Origin: Chrysopilus asiliformis
Taxonomy: Eukaryota; Arthropoda; Insecta; Diptera; Rhagionidae
Length of the DNA stretch: 64,000 nucleotides
NCBI GenBank assembly: GCA_964034945.1
Contig: OZ035964.1
Location: forward strand, 9,145,942-9,209,941
Direction of reading: 5' to 3'
In this document: piece after piece, positions 1-10,547 of the stretch
Numbering within the stretch: position 1 is the stretch's first letter
Layout: each line of letters starts with the position of its first letter
The notes under the pieces: generated by a model
Databases searched by the model: none
What the model saw: the letters and a program-made list of their open reading frames with translations, nothing else
What the model was told of the DNA's origin: nothing
Made by a program: the position numbers and the translations under genes

Positions 1-104
1 AGGATAACATTTTTCTTAAAGGTTTTTAAGTTTTTTCGGGTTTTCTTCGTATTCTAAAACTTATACAAAAAACTTAACCCGGCAACGACGGGTATGCAAG
101 CTAG
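1..104 (+). mobile_element. 3' end of a non-autonomous Helitron/Helentron
   Basis: The segment ends with a short hairpin (CCCG, loop, CGGG) followed by CTAG and a T, the usual 3' terminus of Helitron-type rolling-circle transposons. The same terminal block recurs at 39850-39881 and 50960-50997, so it belongs to a dispersed family here. The 5' part lies outside the window. The terminal structure is seen; the family assignment follows from it. Confidence 0.6.
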
Positions 105-600
105 TACTCTATATAATTACAGACAAAAGGTTTATTTAAAAAAAATCCATTTGCATAGGAGAGGGGGAAATCAGCGGTCCGATTGGATTTTGGTGTATGG
201 ATAAGTTGTGTAAAATCAGTTATGTAAAATCCTATTCTAAATACATTTTACCTTAAAAAATTTTTCAATATGACTTGCTGTTTTCGTGAAAATTGCAAAA
301 AAAAACCGTTATGTTCATATAAGGGGAAAAGGAAGAAATGGTCCAATTTTGCTCGTTCATAAACTTAGCCGAGCCATTTACGAGGAACGCGAGTGTACAA
401 AATTTCAAGTCTCTAGCCCAATCCTTTCGAAAGTTATGCTGTTAACGGACAGACAGACGGATAGACAGGCAAACTGACAGATGGTCGGACGGACGAGCAG
501 ATAGACGTATGGATGGGCAGACTGACAGTGAGATGGACGGGCATCCGGAAATCAAAATCTTTTGTCATCCCTAACACGCTGGTGTAGTTCATTTTTTAAA
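105..600 (+). repeat. Dispersed repeat ending in a GACA/GACG-type microsatellite
   Basis: This stretch shares many blocks with 38995-39550 and 51000-51470: a run about a 'gagaggggg' purine box, a 'tccgattggattttg' box, an 'acttagccgagccatttacgag' box and then degenerate GACAGACGGA repeats. The 63-codon reading frame at 286-477 lies inside it and is not supported as a gene. The combination of a conserved core and a GTCY-type microsatellite resembles dipteran mini-me/DINE-1 elements (family knowledge; assignment inferred). Confidence 0.5.
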
Positions 601-771
601 AGCTTTTATTTAGCTCGCTATCTTGTCTGTTTGTCTGTTTGTCTGTCGGGGTCAAATCTTGCAATCAAATTTTGACCCACTTCCACTCATCCGATTCACT
701 TGAAATTTTGTACACTTATATAAGTCCGATGACAATACAATATTTTCTCTACTTCGTCCTTGTAAGGATAA

Positions 772-1140
772 AGGAAGGTCCTGTAAGGATAACGTGATTA
801 TCCTTTTCTCCAAATTTTCCGGAAAAAATCTATTCTGGGGGTTTTTGGGGTCGCTGAATCCGAATCTGTCATTAAAAAGTCTGTAAGGATAACGGAAGTT
901 AATGTAAGGATAACGTGATTATCCTTTTCTCCAAATTTTCCGGAAAAAAATCTATTCTGGGGGTTTTTGGGGTCGCTGAATCCGAATCTGTCATTAAAAA
1001 GTCTGTAAGGATAACGGAAGGTCCTGTAAGGATAACGTGATTATCCCTTTCCTCAATTGTTCCGGGAAAAAATATATTCTGCGGGTTTTGGGGTTCGCTG
1101 AATACGATTCTCAAGTTAAAAAGCCTGTAAGGACATCTCA
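772..1140. repeat. Three tandem copies of a ~122-bp unit
   Basis: Three head-to-tail copies begin near 779, 901 and 1022. Each opens with 'tgtaaggataacgtgatta' and carries a 'cgctgaatccgaatctg' box. The third copy is the most diverged. A related block lies in reverse orientation at about 58880-59000, so the unit belongs to a dispersed element and is not a local satellite. Confidence 0.7.
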
Positions 1141-1177
1141 AATGTAAGGATATATATTCGAAGACTAAAAAGAACAA

Positions 1178-1453
1178 AATAAAAAAAATAAAAAATAAAA
1201 ATTTTTAAAAAAAGCTTTTATTAAAAAAAATGCACTAAAAAGAAAAAAATAATTTTCTGGACGCTGTGTATCACAAATATAAAAGCTTTTAAAAAGCGAG
1301 ATAAAGCATAAAACAATAAAATAAACATTTATCTCGCTTTTTAAAAGCTTTTATATTTGTGATACACAGCGTCCAGAAAATTATTTTTTTCTTTTTAGTG
1401 CATTTTTTTTAATAAAAGCTTTTTTTAAAAATTTTTATTTTTTATTTTTTTTT
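1178..1453. repeat. Near-perfect 276-bp palindrome (foldback MITE)
   Basis: The left arm (about 1178-1305) reappears as its reverse complement at about 1328-1453, with a loop of roughly 22 bases (GCATAAAACAATAAAATAAA...). The arms include AAAAGCTTTT and a GTGTATCACAAATATAAAAG segment and are almost identical. A degenerate relative lies at 58050-58210, next to the same flanking family ('attcgaagactaaaaag' here, reversed there). No transposase is present. Confidence 0.75.
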
Positions 1454-2410
1454 GTGTCCGATGATTGGTTCGAAGCGTTACAAACGGTATACTAAATCTA
1501 ATATACTTCTATATGATATATCATATAGGGTATAAGAATTCTGCGCCATAGGTGAAGATTTTTGGGTTTCGAGGTAAAATCCTGGACAAAAAATTAGTTT
1601 CCAGGCCACCTAAATCCGGAACGTGTATGGTCACCCAATATTTCGACTTAGTTGAGATATGAAACAAGAAATTAATGGATGTTATACCGTCACCATTGCG
1701 CTCTTCAATTTAACTGATCCTGAATCACCAACAGGATTAGACCATTAACTTTTGACTGTTGTAAGTACGTAGTCACACTGTTGTCCTAAATATTATGGTA
1801 TATTTGTAGATGCCATCAAAACTTGTGGAATTCGCCTGCCTAATTATAAATGATTCTTTTGGGGGGGTATTGTGGTAAAAGGGGTCGGAGATAAATATAG
1901 TGATTCGGTTTGTTAACTAGTGTTCTCGGTTATGGCTCTTTTTAATACTTACTTCTTATCCTTCTCACACATTCTTGCTGTTCTTGAATTGACAACCCTT
2001 TACCCATATACTTGTTTTAATCTCATTTGTACCTTTTTGCTGTTATCCTGTAGTAATTTATGGTGTGTTTAATTTACTAATACTACTACTAATAGTAAAA
2101 CTCTCTTTCAAGTCGCCCAGTATGACTGAAAATCGTTTTTCATTTCCTCTGCTAAAGAGGGAAAGTATTGTATTCAGGACGGAGACCGACTCGAGAATGG
2201 GGGGCAGATAAAAACTTTTTAATCAGTACGAAATCCGATTCAGGCGAAATTATGCTAGGATCACATATGGCTACTTTTATTGCGCAGCACGAAGAAAAAC
2301 TGTCAGAAAAACTGCAGCGGCAGCAAAAATTGACAGTTTTTCTTAGTGTTCCTCAGTCATTTTGAGGATGTCCGTGCATCTGTCTGTCAGTTTGCCCACT
2401 TTTACGTACC
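1454..2410. other. Intergenic, nothing recognised
   Basis: The stretch is AT-rich with short fragments of the surrounding repeat families (for example 'acaaacggtatactaaatctaatatac' near 1480). A 65-codon frame at 2168-2365 has no recognisable motif, family resemblance or splice context. I see no gene here. Confidence 0.4.
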
Positions 2411-2647
2411 TTAACACTCTTACTGCCTCGACAGTTTTAAGCCTTTTTCGAATATTTAGTTATCAGTCAAAAAGGCACTAAAAAATTGAAACAAAATTAT
2501 ACCTAAATGTTATTTTATTACCATAAAATGTGTGCAACTACAAAAAATCGTTGCGGTTGCAGCGAACACTTTAATAATTTTCATTGTGGCCGTTGTGTAC
2601 AGTTAGGTGTCAGGTCTTTTTGACTGACGTGGCAGTTAGAGTGTTAA
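2411..2647. mobile_element. piggyBac-like MITE flanked by TTAA
   Basis: The element starts TTAA-CACTCTTACTGCC and ends GGCAGTTAGAGTG-TTAA, giving imperfect terminal inverted repeats of about 13 bp next to TTAA at both ends. Inside there is a second inverted pair (CAGTCAAAAAG near 2466, CTTTTTGACTG near 2617). TTAA target duplication is the hallmark of piggyBac-type transposons. No transposase is encoded in the 237 bp. Confidence 0.65.
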
Positions 2648-3183
2648 ATAGCTCGAGAACGCGTTGACCAAGCGATTTGAATTTTTTTGTAAATAAGTTT
2701 TACGAAAAATATTTTTCAGAAAAAATAATGTTAGCTATAACGGGTATCTCCCATACAATTTCTTTGAAAAGATACTTATAAAAAATAAGTTTAACGGGTT
2801 TTATGTATCTCTAACGGTTCTCAACATATTTCACCAAAAATTAAGTTTTTTGAAAGTTTGTCGGATACTATGCGCTTTTGAGAGACAGAATCCATATAAC
2901 CAAATTCAAAGGAAATAAAATTTCCTGATTTTTTCCCCTTGAACTGTTTTTACATATCTTGAACGGTTCTCGAGATATTTTGAAAAAGAAAGATTTTTCA
3001 CATATTTTTTCTCGAAACTTAATATTGCAGAGGAAAGTTTTATGTTGATCATAACTGATATTTTGAGTGGACGACATTATTATGTTCTTTTCCATCAAGA
3101 ATGTAGGAAGATCTAATGTCAATTAAAGTGGCACCACTTTTCCTGTATTGTCCTGTGAAACAGGTTTTTATGCCTGAAAATTT
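2648..3183. other. Intergenic, degenerate repeated text
   Basis: There are loosely repeated blocks such as 'tatctctaacggttctcaacatattt' near 2812 and 'tatcttgaacggttctcgagatattt' near 2955, so an old duplicated element is likely. The 84-codon minus-strand frame at 2868-3122 lies across it and has no protein features. Confidence 0.4.
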
Positions 3184-3217
3184 TTGACGCCTCCGTGCAA
3201 GGCTATCGTAACTTGAT

Positions 3218-3822
3218 TTACGATATTCTTCAGTGTTGATTTTTTAATTAAATGAAAAATAAAATTTGTAAATTTTTTGGTGAGTTTAAGCGGCCCCTAG
3301 ACGTTCAATCTTGCAGTCAATCATTACATGCTGTGACAGCATTTTGAACGTCTATGATGATGCTGTCATGCAAAATTCCATGATTGCCAGCAGGCTGGCA
3401 AATATCAAAATCATTTTGATATTTTTCGAGGGAGCTTTGTGAATGACAGCATGCTTGAACGTGTATGGCGAAGCTGTCAATCAATTCGTCATTTCAGCGT
3501 AATTTTTAGTAGTGAAAAGATGTCGCATATAAAAGACAAAGTTTTTTGGGAATCCTTTTTCGAGTTATACAGACAAAGAAGGGAGTTGTATAAGGACAAA
3601 AATTATTTAAATTGATATTTGTGCTGTGCGCTGTCGGTTTGGCTGTTTCGAATTAACTGATGCTTGCGTGCATGATTGAGCGTCTAGTGCAAATAAGGTT
3701 TTTTGCTGTGACAGCATGATTGACTGCAAGATTGAACGTCTAGGGGCCGCTTTACGATATTCTTCAATGTTGAATTTTTAATTAATTGAAAAATAAAATT
3801 TGTTAATTTTTTGGTGAGTTAA
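3218..3822 (+). repeat. 68-bp direct repeat flanking the nested MITE
   Basis: The text from 'ttacgatattcttcagtg' to 'ggtgagt' at 3218-3285 is repeated with a few changes at 3752-3820. The MITE sits exactly between the copies. Without the MITE the two copies would form a perfect head-to-tail tandem, so either the insertion hit the junction of an older duplication or the event copied its flank. Confidence 0.6.
3289..3751. mobile_element. PIF/Harbinger-like MITE, TTA target duplication
   Basis: Terminal inverted repeats of about 35 bp begin AGCGGCCCCTAGACGTTCAA and end with its reverse complement. TTA stands directly outside both ends (3286-3288, 3752-3754). A 3-bp TWA duplication is typical of PIF/Harbinger elements. 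The 463-bp interior has no transposase. A half-relative with the GGCCCCTAGACGT box occurs near 43662. Confidence 0.7.
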
Positions 3823-3951
3823 AGACTTGCAATTGCAGATTGAAAGAAATAACTAAAATTCTTCCCAATATTAATGTTTTATCGCACTTACAAAAACGTC
3901 AGAATTTTGACAGCTCAAGAGAGATACGATAGTCTTTTACGGAGGCGTCGA

Positions 3952-5452
3952 TTTACTCTTCTACTATTTGAAAATTGATACAAATATAGCTGGAAGAACT
4001 TTTCAGTCTCAATAAATTATCAATTTGCATTACTCATTTTACGGTAATCTGCTAAAAGTGTTTCACTGCATGTTAGATTTGAAATTGTTTCTTAAGAGCG
4101 ATTCTCACCCTAAAATCGTAATCCTTAAAAGATACTATCACTGACACATCTGTTTATCGCAATGTATCTATCTCTTGACTATGTATTGTCAAGGGGTGGT
4201 GTATCAATCGTCACTTAAATTTCCTAGCCCCAGTGAAAGCTGTTCAACCGAAGGCGGCTGCCTTAAAAGCAAGTCCGAAACAGGATCGGTTAAGTTGATT
4301 GTGGCTGCAGCATATTAAGATACCCAATCAACAAATTAATTTACTCTAGGCACTTTAAAACAAGAAGCAAATATAATTGCGTTTTATCCTTAACATCCTT
4401 GTTATATGTATAACTTCTAATGTGACGTTCGCAAGGACATTATTTTTGTGTGCGATGGATTCTGTTTTTGTGCACACTTCCCCTCCCGCCATCCCATTTG
4501 TTCCTTGGGGATTGATTTTTGAAATAATCGCGGTTTGGCTTACTTCAATTCTACCGATAATATTAGATAGTATATTAAATTATCCTTGGTAACCCTTACA
4601 TAGAAGCATTTCGTAATGGAGTAGAATTATGATGTTGATGACTAAAAATTATATTCCTTTTTTGTTTTTTTTGATGGTATCATCGTACTAGTGAAACGAA
4701 AGTATTCTCGGTGAAGGGACGATGAGTCTATATTTTAATGGAGATGGTGATGCTGATGATGATGACGATGAGCAAAGACATGAAGCGTTCTGGTTAGTTT
4801 ACAATTTTGTACGGCGCTGCCTTTTGTGGTTAATAAATGTCGCTTCCATATTTTTTGGAGGAGGCGGAGTATAGGGCATGAAAAAGGTTTCTCCCGCATA
4901 CATTAAAGCAAATTATTGTGGTATAGCCTTGATTTTTGTTTCCTTTTTCGCTTTAGACTTTGTTTTTCTCCTCTTTTTTTTAACCAAAAATGTTATTTTC
5001 TCTCTATATACACAGAGTGCTTAAAAGTAAAATCCGACAATTTTCTTTAGCAATAAGAGATTCCAAGAGGGCTAATAAAATGTCAACTGTTCAGTTTACA
5101 TCTTGTTCTATTTTATGTTATTTAAGAATATGCATGAATCTTGCCAATTGTTTCAGTCCCATATTTTACGGGGGAAAAATTACATTTCCTTATGCCGAAA
5201 ATCTACTTTGCTTATCCTCTTACCCTTCGTTGAGTTAGCATCAAGTCAAACATACTATTTTACTCGCAGAAAATTAAATTTCATCCCATCAAAAGACTTT
5301 CTTCTTATATTTTCAAAATAATAACTTTCACTTTAGATAAAAGCTTTTCATTTTATCATTTAATTTTATTTTATATTGTATTCGAGATAGCTATATAAAG
5401 CTGAGCTATAAAATGGGCAGATGAAATTAAATCAATTTAACTAATATTTGAA
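3952..5452. other. Intergenic AT-rich DNA left of the minisatellite
   Basis: Short frames at 4377-4592, 4990-5238 and 5103-5321 have low-complexity, AT-driven composition and no recognisable domain. TATAAA and TATAAAA stand near 5394 and 5407, about 50 bp before the minisatellite. They could serve as core promoter elements, but nothing else supports a start site. No gene is called. Confidence 0.35.
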
Positions 5453-6903
5453 TTGCTGCTACATGCTCTGGAGCACCTAAATATTTCTTGGGGTTGCTCC
5501 TACAGGCCCTGGAGCTTCCAAAAACCGCCAGGGGCTGCCGCTACAGGCCCCGGAGCACCCACAAATTGCCAGTGGGTGCTGCTACAGGCCCCGGAGCACC
5601 CAAAAATTGCCAATGGGCGCCGCTACAGGCCCTGGAGCAGCCAGAAATCGCCAGGGGCTGCTGCTACAGGCCCGGAGCACCCAAAAATCGCCAGTGGGTG
5701 CTGCTACAGGCCCCGCAGCACCCAAAAATTGCCAGTGGGTGCTGCTACAGGCCCCGGAGCACCCAAAAATCGCCAGTGGGTGCTGCTACAGGCCCAGTAG
5801 CACCAAAAAATTGCCAGTGGGTGCTGCTACAGGCCCCGGAGCACCCAAAAATTCGCCAGTGGGTGCTGCTACAGGCCCCGGAGCACCCAAAAATTCGCCA
5901 GTGGGTGCTGCTACAGGCCCCGGAGCACCCAAAAATTCGCCAGTGGGTTCTGCTACAGGCCCCGGAGCACCCAAAAATCGAAAGTGGGTGCTGCTACAGG
6001 CCCCGGAGCACCAAAAAATTGCCAGTGGGTGCTGCTACAGGCCCCGGAGCCCAAAAATTCGCCAGTGGGTGCTGCTACAGGCCCCGGAGCACCCAAAAAT
6101 TCGCCAGTGGGTGCTGCAACAGGCCCCGGAGCACCCAAAAATCGCCAGTGGGTGCTGCTACAGGCCCAGTAGCACCAAAAAATTCCCAGTGGTTGCTGCT
6201 ACAGGGCCCAGAGCACCTAAAATTTGCCAGTGGGTGCTGCTACAGGCCCCGGAGCACCCAAAAATTCGCCAGTGGGTGCTGCTACAGGCCCCGGAGCACC
6301 CAAAAATTCGCCAGTGGGTTCTGCTACAGGCCCCGGAGCACCCAAAAATTGCCAGTGCGTGCTGCTACAGGACCTGGAGCACCCAAAAATTGCCAGTGGG
6401 TTACAGGCCCCGCAGCACCCAAAAATTCGCCAGTGGGTGCTGCTACAGGCCCAGTAGCACCAAAAAATTCCCAGTGGGTGCTGCTACAGGGCCCAGAGCA
6501 CCTAAAATTTGCCAGTGGGTGCTGCTACAGGCCCCGGAGCACCCAAAAATTCGCCAGTGGGTGCTGCTACAGGCCCCGGAGCACCCAAAAATTCGCCAGT
6601 GGGTTCTGCTACAGGCCCCGGAGCACCCAAAAATTGCCAGTGCGTGCTGCTACAGGACCTGGAGCACCCAAAAATTGCCAGTGGGTGCCGCTACAGGCCC
6701 CGCAGCACCCAAAAATTCGTCAGTGGGTGCTGCTACAGGCCCCGGAGCACCCAAAAATTCGCCAGTGGGTGCTGCTACAGGCCCCGCAGCACCAGTGGGT
6801 GCTGCTACAGGCCCCGCAGCACCAGCGGGTGCTGCTACAGGCCCTGGAGCACTCAAAAATCGCCAGTGGGTGCTGCTACAGGCCCTGGAGCACCCAAAAT
6901 TAG
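5453..6903 (+). repeat. Left cap of type-A units (GAGCACCC...CAGTGGGTG)
   Basis: Most units here read GGAGCACCCAAAAATCGCC or TTCGCC, then AGTGGGTGCTGCTACAGG (41 or 42 bp), unlike the central GAGCAGCC...CAGGGGCTG units. A few central-type units are interspersed near 5510-5670. Blocks are duplicated, for example 6224-6380 against 6509-6660. Each type-A unit carries the 7-bp dyad AGCACCC / GGGTGCT. Confidence 0.85.
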
Positions 6904-9900
6904 CCAGTGGGTGCTGCTACAGGCCCTGGAGCAGCCAAAAATCGCCAGGGGCTGCTGCTACAGGCCCTGGAGCAGCCAAAAATCGCCAGGGGCTGCTGCT
7001 GCAGGCCCTGGAGCAGCCAAAAATTGCCAGGGGCTGCTGCTACAGGCCCTGGAGCAGCCAGAAACCGCCAGGGGCTGCTGTTACAGGCCCTGGAGCAGCC
7101 AAAAACCGCCAGGGGCTGCTGCTACAGGCCCTGGACCAGCCAAAAACCGCCAGGGGCTGCTGCTACAGGCCCTGGAGGAGCCAAAAATTGCCAGGGGCTG
7201 CTGCTACAGGCCCTGCAGCAGCCAAAAATCGCCAGGGGCTGCTGCTACAGGCCCTGGATCAGCCAAAAATCGCCAGGGGCTGCTGCTACAGGCCCTGGAT
7301 CAGCCAAAAACCGGCAGGGGCTGCTGCTACAGGCCCTGGAGCAGCCAAAAACCGCCAGGGGCTGCTGCTACAGGCCCTGGAGCAGCCAAAAACCGCCAGG
7401 GGCTGCTGCTACAGGCCCTGGAGCAGCCAAAAACCGCCAGGCGCTGCTGCTGCAGGCCCTGGAGCAGCCAAAAATCGCCAGGGGCTGCTGCTACAGGCCC
7501 TGGATCAGCCAAAAATCGCCAGGGGCTGCTGCTACAGGCCCTGGATCAGCCAAAAATCGCCAGGGGCTGCTGCTACAGGCCCTGCAGCAGCCAAAAATCG
7601 CCAGGGGCTGCTGCTACAGGCCCTGGAGCAGCCAAAAATCGCCAAGGGCTGCTGCTACAGGCCCTGGAGCAGCCAAAAATCGCCAGGAGCTGCTGCTACA
7701 GGCCCTGGAGCAGCCAAAAATCGCCAGGGGCTGCTGCTACAGGCCCTGGAGCAGCCAAAAATCGCCAGGGGCTGCTGCTACAGGCCCTGCAGCAGCCAAA
7801 AATCGCCAGAGGCTGCTGCTACAGGCCCTGCAGCAGCCAAAAATCGCCAGGGGCTGCTGCTACAGGCCCTGCAGCAGCCAAAAATCGCCAGGGGCTGCTG
7901 CTACAGGCCCTGCAGCAGCCAAAAATCGCCAGGGGCTGCTGCTACAGGCCCTGGAGCAGCCAAAAATCGCCAGGGGCTGCTGCTACAGGCCCTGGAGCAG
8001 CCAAAAACCGCCAGGGGCTGCTGCTACAGGCCCTGGAGCAGCCAAAAACTGCCAGGGGCTGCTGCTACAGGCCCTGGAGCAGCCAAAAACCGCCAGGGGC
8101 TGCTGCTACAGGCCCTGGAGCAGCCAAAAACCGCCAGGGGCTGCTGCTACACGCCCTGGACCAGCCAAAAACCGCCAGGGGCTGCTGCTACAGGCCCTGG
8201 AGCAGCCAAAAACCGCCAGGGGCTGCTGCTACAGGCCCTGGAGCAGCCAAAACCGCCAGGGGCTGCTGCTACAGGCCCTGGAGCAGCCAAAAATCGCCAA
8301 GGGCTGCTGCTACAGGCCCTGGAGCAGCCAAAAATCGCCAGGAGCTGCTGCTACAGGCCCTGGAGCAGCCAAAAATCGCCAGGGGCTGCTGCTACAGGCC
8401 CTGGAGCAGCCAAAAATCGCCAGGGGCTGCTGCTACAGGCCCTGCAGCAGCCAAAAATCGCCAGAGGCTGCTGCTACAGGCCCTGCAGCAGCCAAAAATC
8501 GCCAGGGGCTGCTGCTACAGGCCCTGCAGCAGCCAAAAATCGCCAGGGGCTGCTGCTACAGGCCCTGCAGCAGCCAAAAATCGCCAGGGGCTGCTGCTAC
8601 AGGCCCTGGAGCAGCCAAAAATCGCCAGGGGCTGCTGCTACAGGCCCTGGAGCAGCCAAAAACCGCCAGGGGCTGCTGCTACAGGCCCTGGAGCAGCCAA
8701 AAACTGCCAGGGGCTGCTGCTACAGGCCCTGGAGCAGCCAAAAACCGCCAGGGGCTGCTGCTACAGGCCCTGGAGCAGCCAAAAACCGCCAGGGGCTGCT
8801 GCTACACGCCCTGGACCAGCCAAAAACCGCCAGGGGCTGCTGCTACAGGCCCTGGAGCAGCCAAAAACCGCCAGGGGCTGCTGCTACAGGCCCTGGAGCA
8901 GCCAAAACCGCCAGGGGCTGCTGCTGCAGGCCGTGGAGCAGCCAAAAACCGCCAGGGGCTGCTGCTACAGGCCCTGGAGCAGCCAAAAACCGCCAGGGGC
9001 TGCTGCTACAGGCCCTGGAGCAGCCAAAAATCGCCAGGGGCTGCTGCTACAGCCCCTGGACCAGCCAAAAACCGTCAGGGGCTGCTGCTACAGGCCCTGG
9101 ACCAGCCAAAAACCGCCAGGGGCTGCTTCTACAGGCCCTGGAGCAGCCAAAACCGCCAGGGGCTGCTGCTACAGGCCCTGGAGCAGCCAAAAACCGCCAG
9201 AGGCTGCTGCTACAGGCCCTGGAGCAGCCAAAAACCGCCAGGGGCTGCTGCTACAGGCCCTGGAGCAGCCAAAAATCGCCAGGGGCTGCTGCTACAGGCC
9301 CTGGATCAGCCAAAAATCGCCAGGGGCTGCTGCTACAGGCCCTGCAGCAGCCAAAAATCGCCAGGGGCTGCTACAGGCCCTGGAGCAGCCACAAATCGCC
9401 AGGGGCTGCTGCTACAGGCCCTGGAGCAGCCAAAAATCGCCAAGGGCTGCTGCTACAGGCCCTGGAGCAGCCAAAAACTGCCAGGGGCTGCTGCTACAGG
9501 CCCTGGAGCAGCCCAAAACCGCCAGGGGCTGCTGCTACAGGCCCTGCAGCAGCCAAAAATCGCCAGGGGCTGCTGCTACAGGCCCTGCAGCAGCCAAAAA
9601 TCGCCAGGGGCTGCTGCTACAGGCCCTGCAGCAGCCAAAAATCGCCAGGGGCTGCTACAGGCCCTGCAGCAGCCAAAAATCGCCAGGGGCTGCTGCTACA
9701 GGCCCTGCAGCAGCCAAAAATCGCCAAGGGCTGCTGCTACAGGCCCTGGAGCAGCCAAAAACTGCCAGGGGCTGCTGCTACAGGCCCTGGAGCAGCCAAA
9801 AACCGCCAGGGGCTGCTGCTACAGGCCCTGGAGCAGCCAAAACCGCCAGGGGCTGCTGCTGCAGGCCCTGGAGCAGCCAAAAACCGCCAGGGGCTGCTGC

Positions 9901-10389
9901 TACAGGCCCTGGAGCAGCCAAAACCGCCAGGGGCTGCTGCTACAGGCCCTGGAGCAGCCAAAACCGCCAGGGGCTGCTGCTGCAGGCCCTGGAGCAGCCA
10001 AAAACCGCCAGGGGCTGCTGCTACAGGCCCTGGAGCAGCCAAAAACTGTCAGGGGCTGCTGCTACAGGCCCTGGACCAGCCAAAAACCGCCAGGGGCTGC
10101 TGCTACAGGCCCTGGAGCAGCCAAAAACCGCCAGGGGCTGCTGCTACAGGCCCTGGAGCAGCCAAAAACCGCCAGGGGCTGCTGCTACAGGCCCTGGAGC
10201 AGCCAAAACCGCCAGGGGCTGCTGCTGCAGGCCCTGCAGCAGCCAAAAACCGCCAGGGGCTGCTGCTACAGGCCCTGGAGCAGCCAAAACCGCCAGGGGC
10301 TGCTGCTGCAGGCCCTGGAGCAGCCAAAAACCGCCAGGGGCTGCTGCTACAGGCCCTGGAGCAGCCAAAAACCGCCAGGGGCTGCTGCT
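6904..10389 (+). repeat. Left arm, type-B units with ~655-bp higher-order repeat
   Basis: Central-type units (GAGCAGCC...GGGGCTGCT, dyad AGCAGCC / GGCTGCT) run without interruption. A block of 16 units is duplicated: the rare 'atcgccaagggctg' unit followed by an 'atcgccaggagctg' unit occurs at 7626 and again at 8281, 655 bp apart, with matching order between. Shortened 38-bp units occur near 9362 and 9650, and 40-bp units (CAAAACCGCC) gather toward the centre. Confidence 0.85.
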
Positions 10390-10547
10390 CCAGGGCCTGT
10401 AGCAGCAGCCCCTGGCGATTTTTGGCTGCTCCAGGGCCTGTAGCAGCCCCTGGCGATTTTTGGCTGCTCCAGGGCCTGTAGCAGCAGCCCCTGGCGATTT
10501 TTGGCTGCTCCAGGGCCTGTAGCAGCCCCTGGCGATTTTTGGCTGGG
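10384..10547. repeat. Inversion centre of the minisatellite
   Basis: The orientation flips within GCTGCTGCTCCAGGGCCTG at 10381-10399, where the two orientations share GCTGCT. Four units follow that alternate 41 and 38 bp, then one is truncated ('ggctggggcctg' near 10541). This short segment forms the spacer of the palindrome. Beyond it, the unit order mirrors that to the left. Confidence 0.8.

Larger units (their letters stand above)
3184..3949. mobile_element. Outer inverted-repeat element holding a nested MITE
   Basis: GACGCCTCCGTGCAAGGCTA at 3188 onward is matched in reverse complement by TACGATAGTCTTTTACGGAG ending near 3949, which defines terminal inverted repeats of about 25 bp. The interior is split by the TTA-flanked element at 3289-3751. 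The superfamily of the outer element is not clear from its ends. Confidence 0.55.

Noticed and set aside
4377..4592. 71-codon hydrophobic frame as a small membrane protein
   Set aside because: No conserved motif or splice context; its start is not ATG, and such frames are expected in AT-rich DNA of this length.
5488..10481. Open frames of 471, 1178, 1297 and 1624 codons in the array as giant repetitive proteins
   Set aside because: All three frames are open at once because the 41-bp unit lacks stops; frames overlap each other, indels of one base are tolerated, and no signal peptide, consistent start or end is present.
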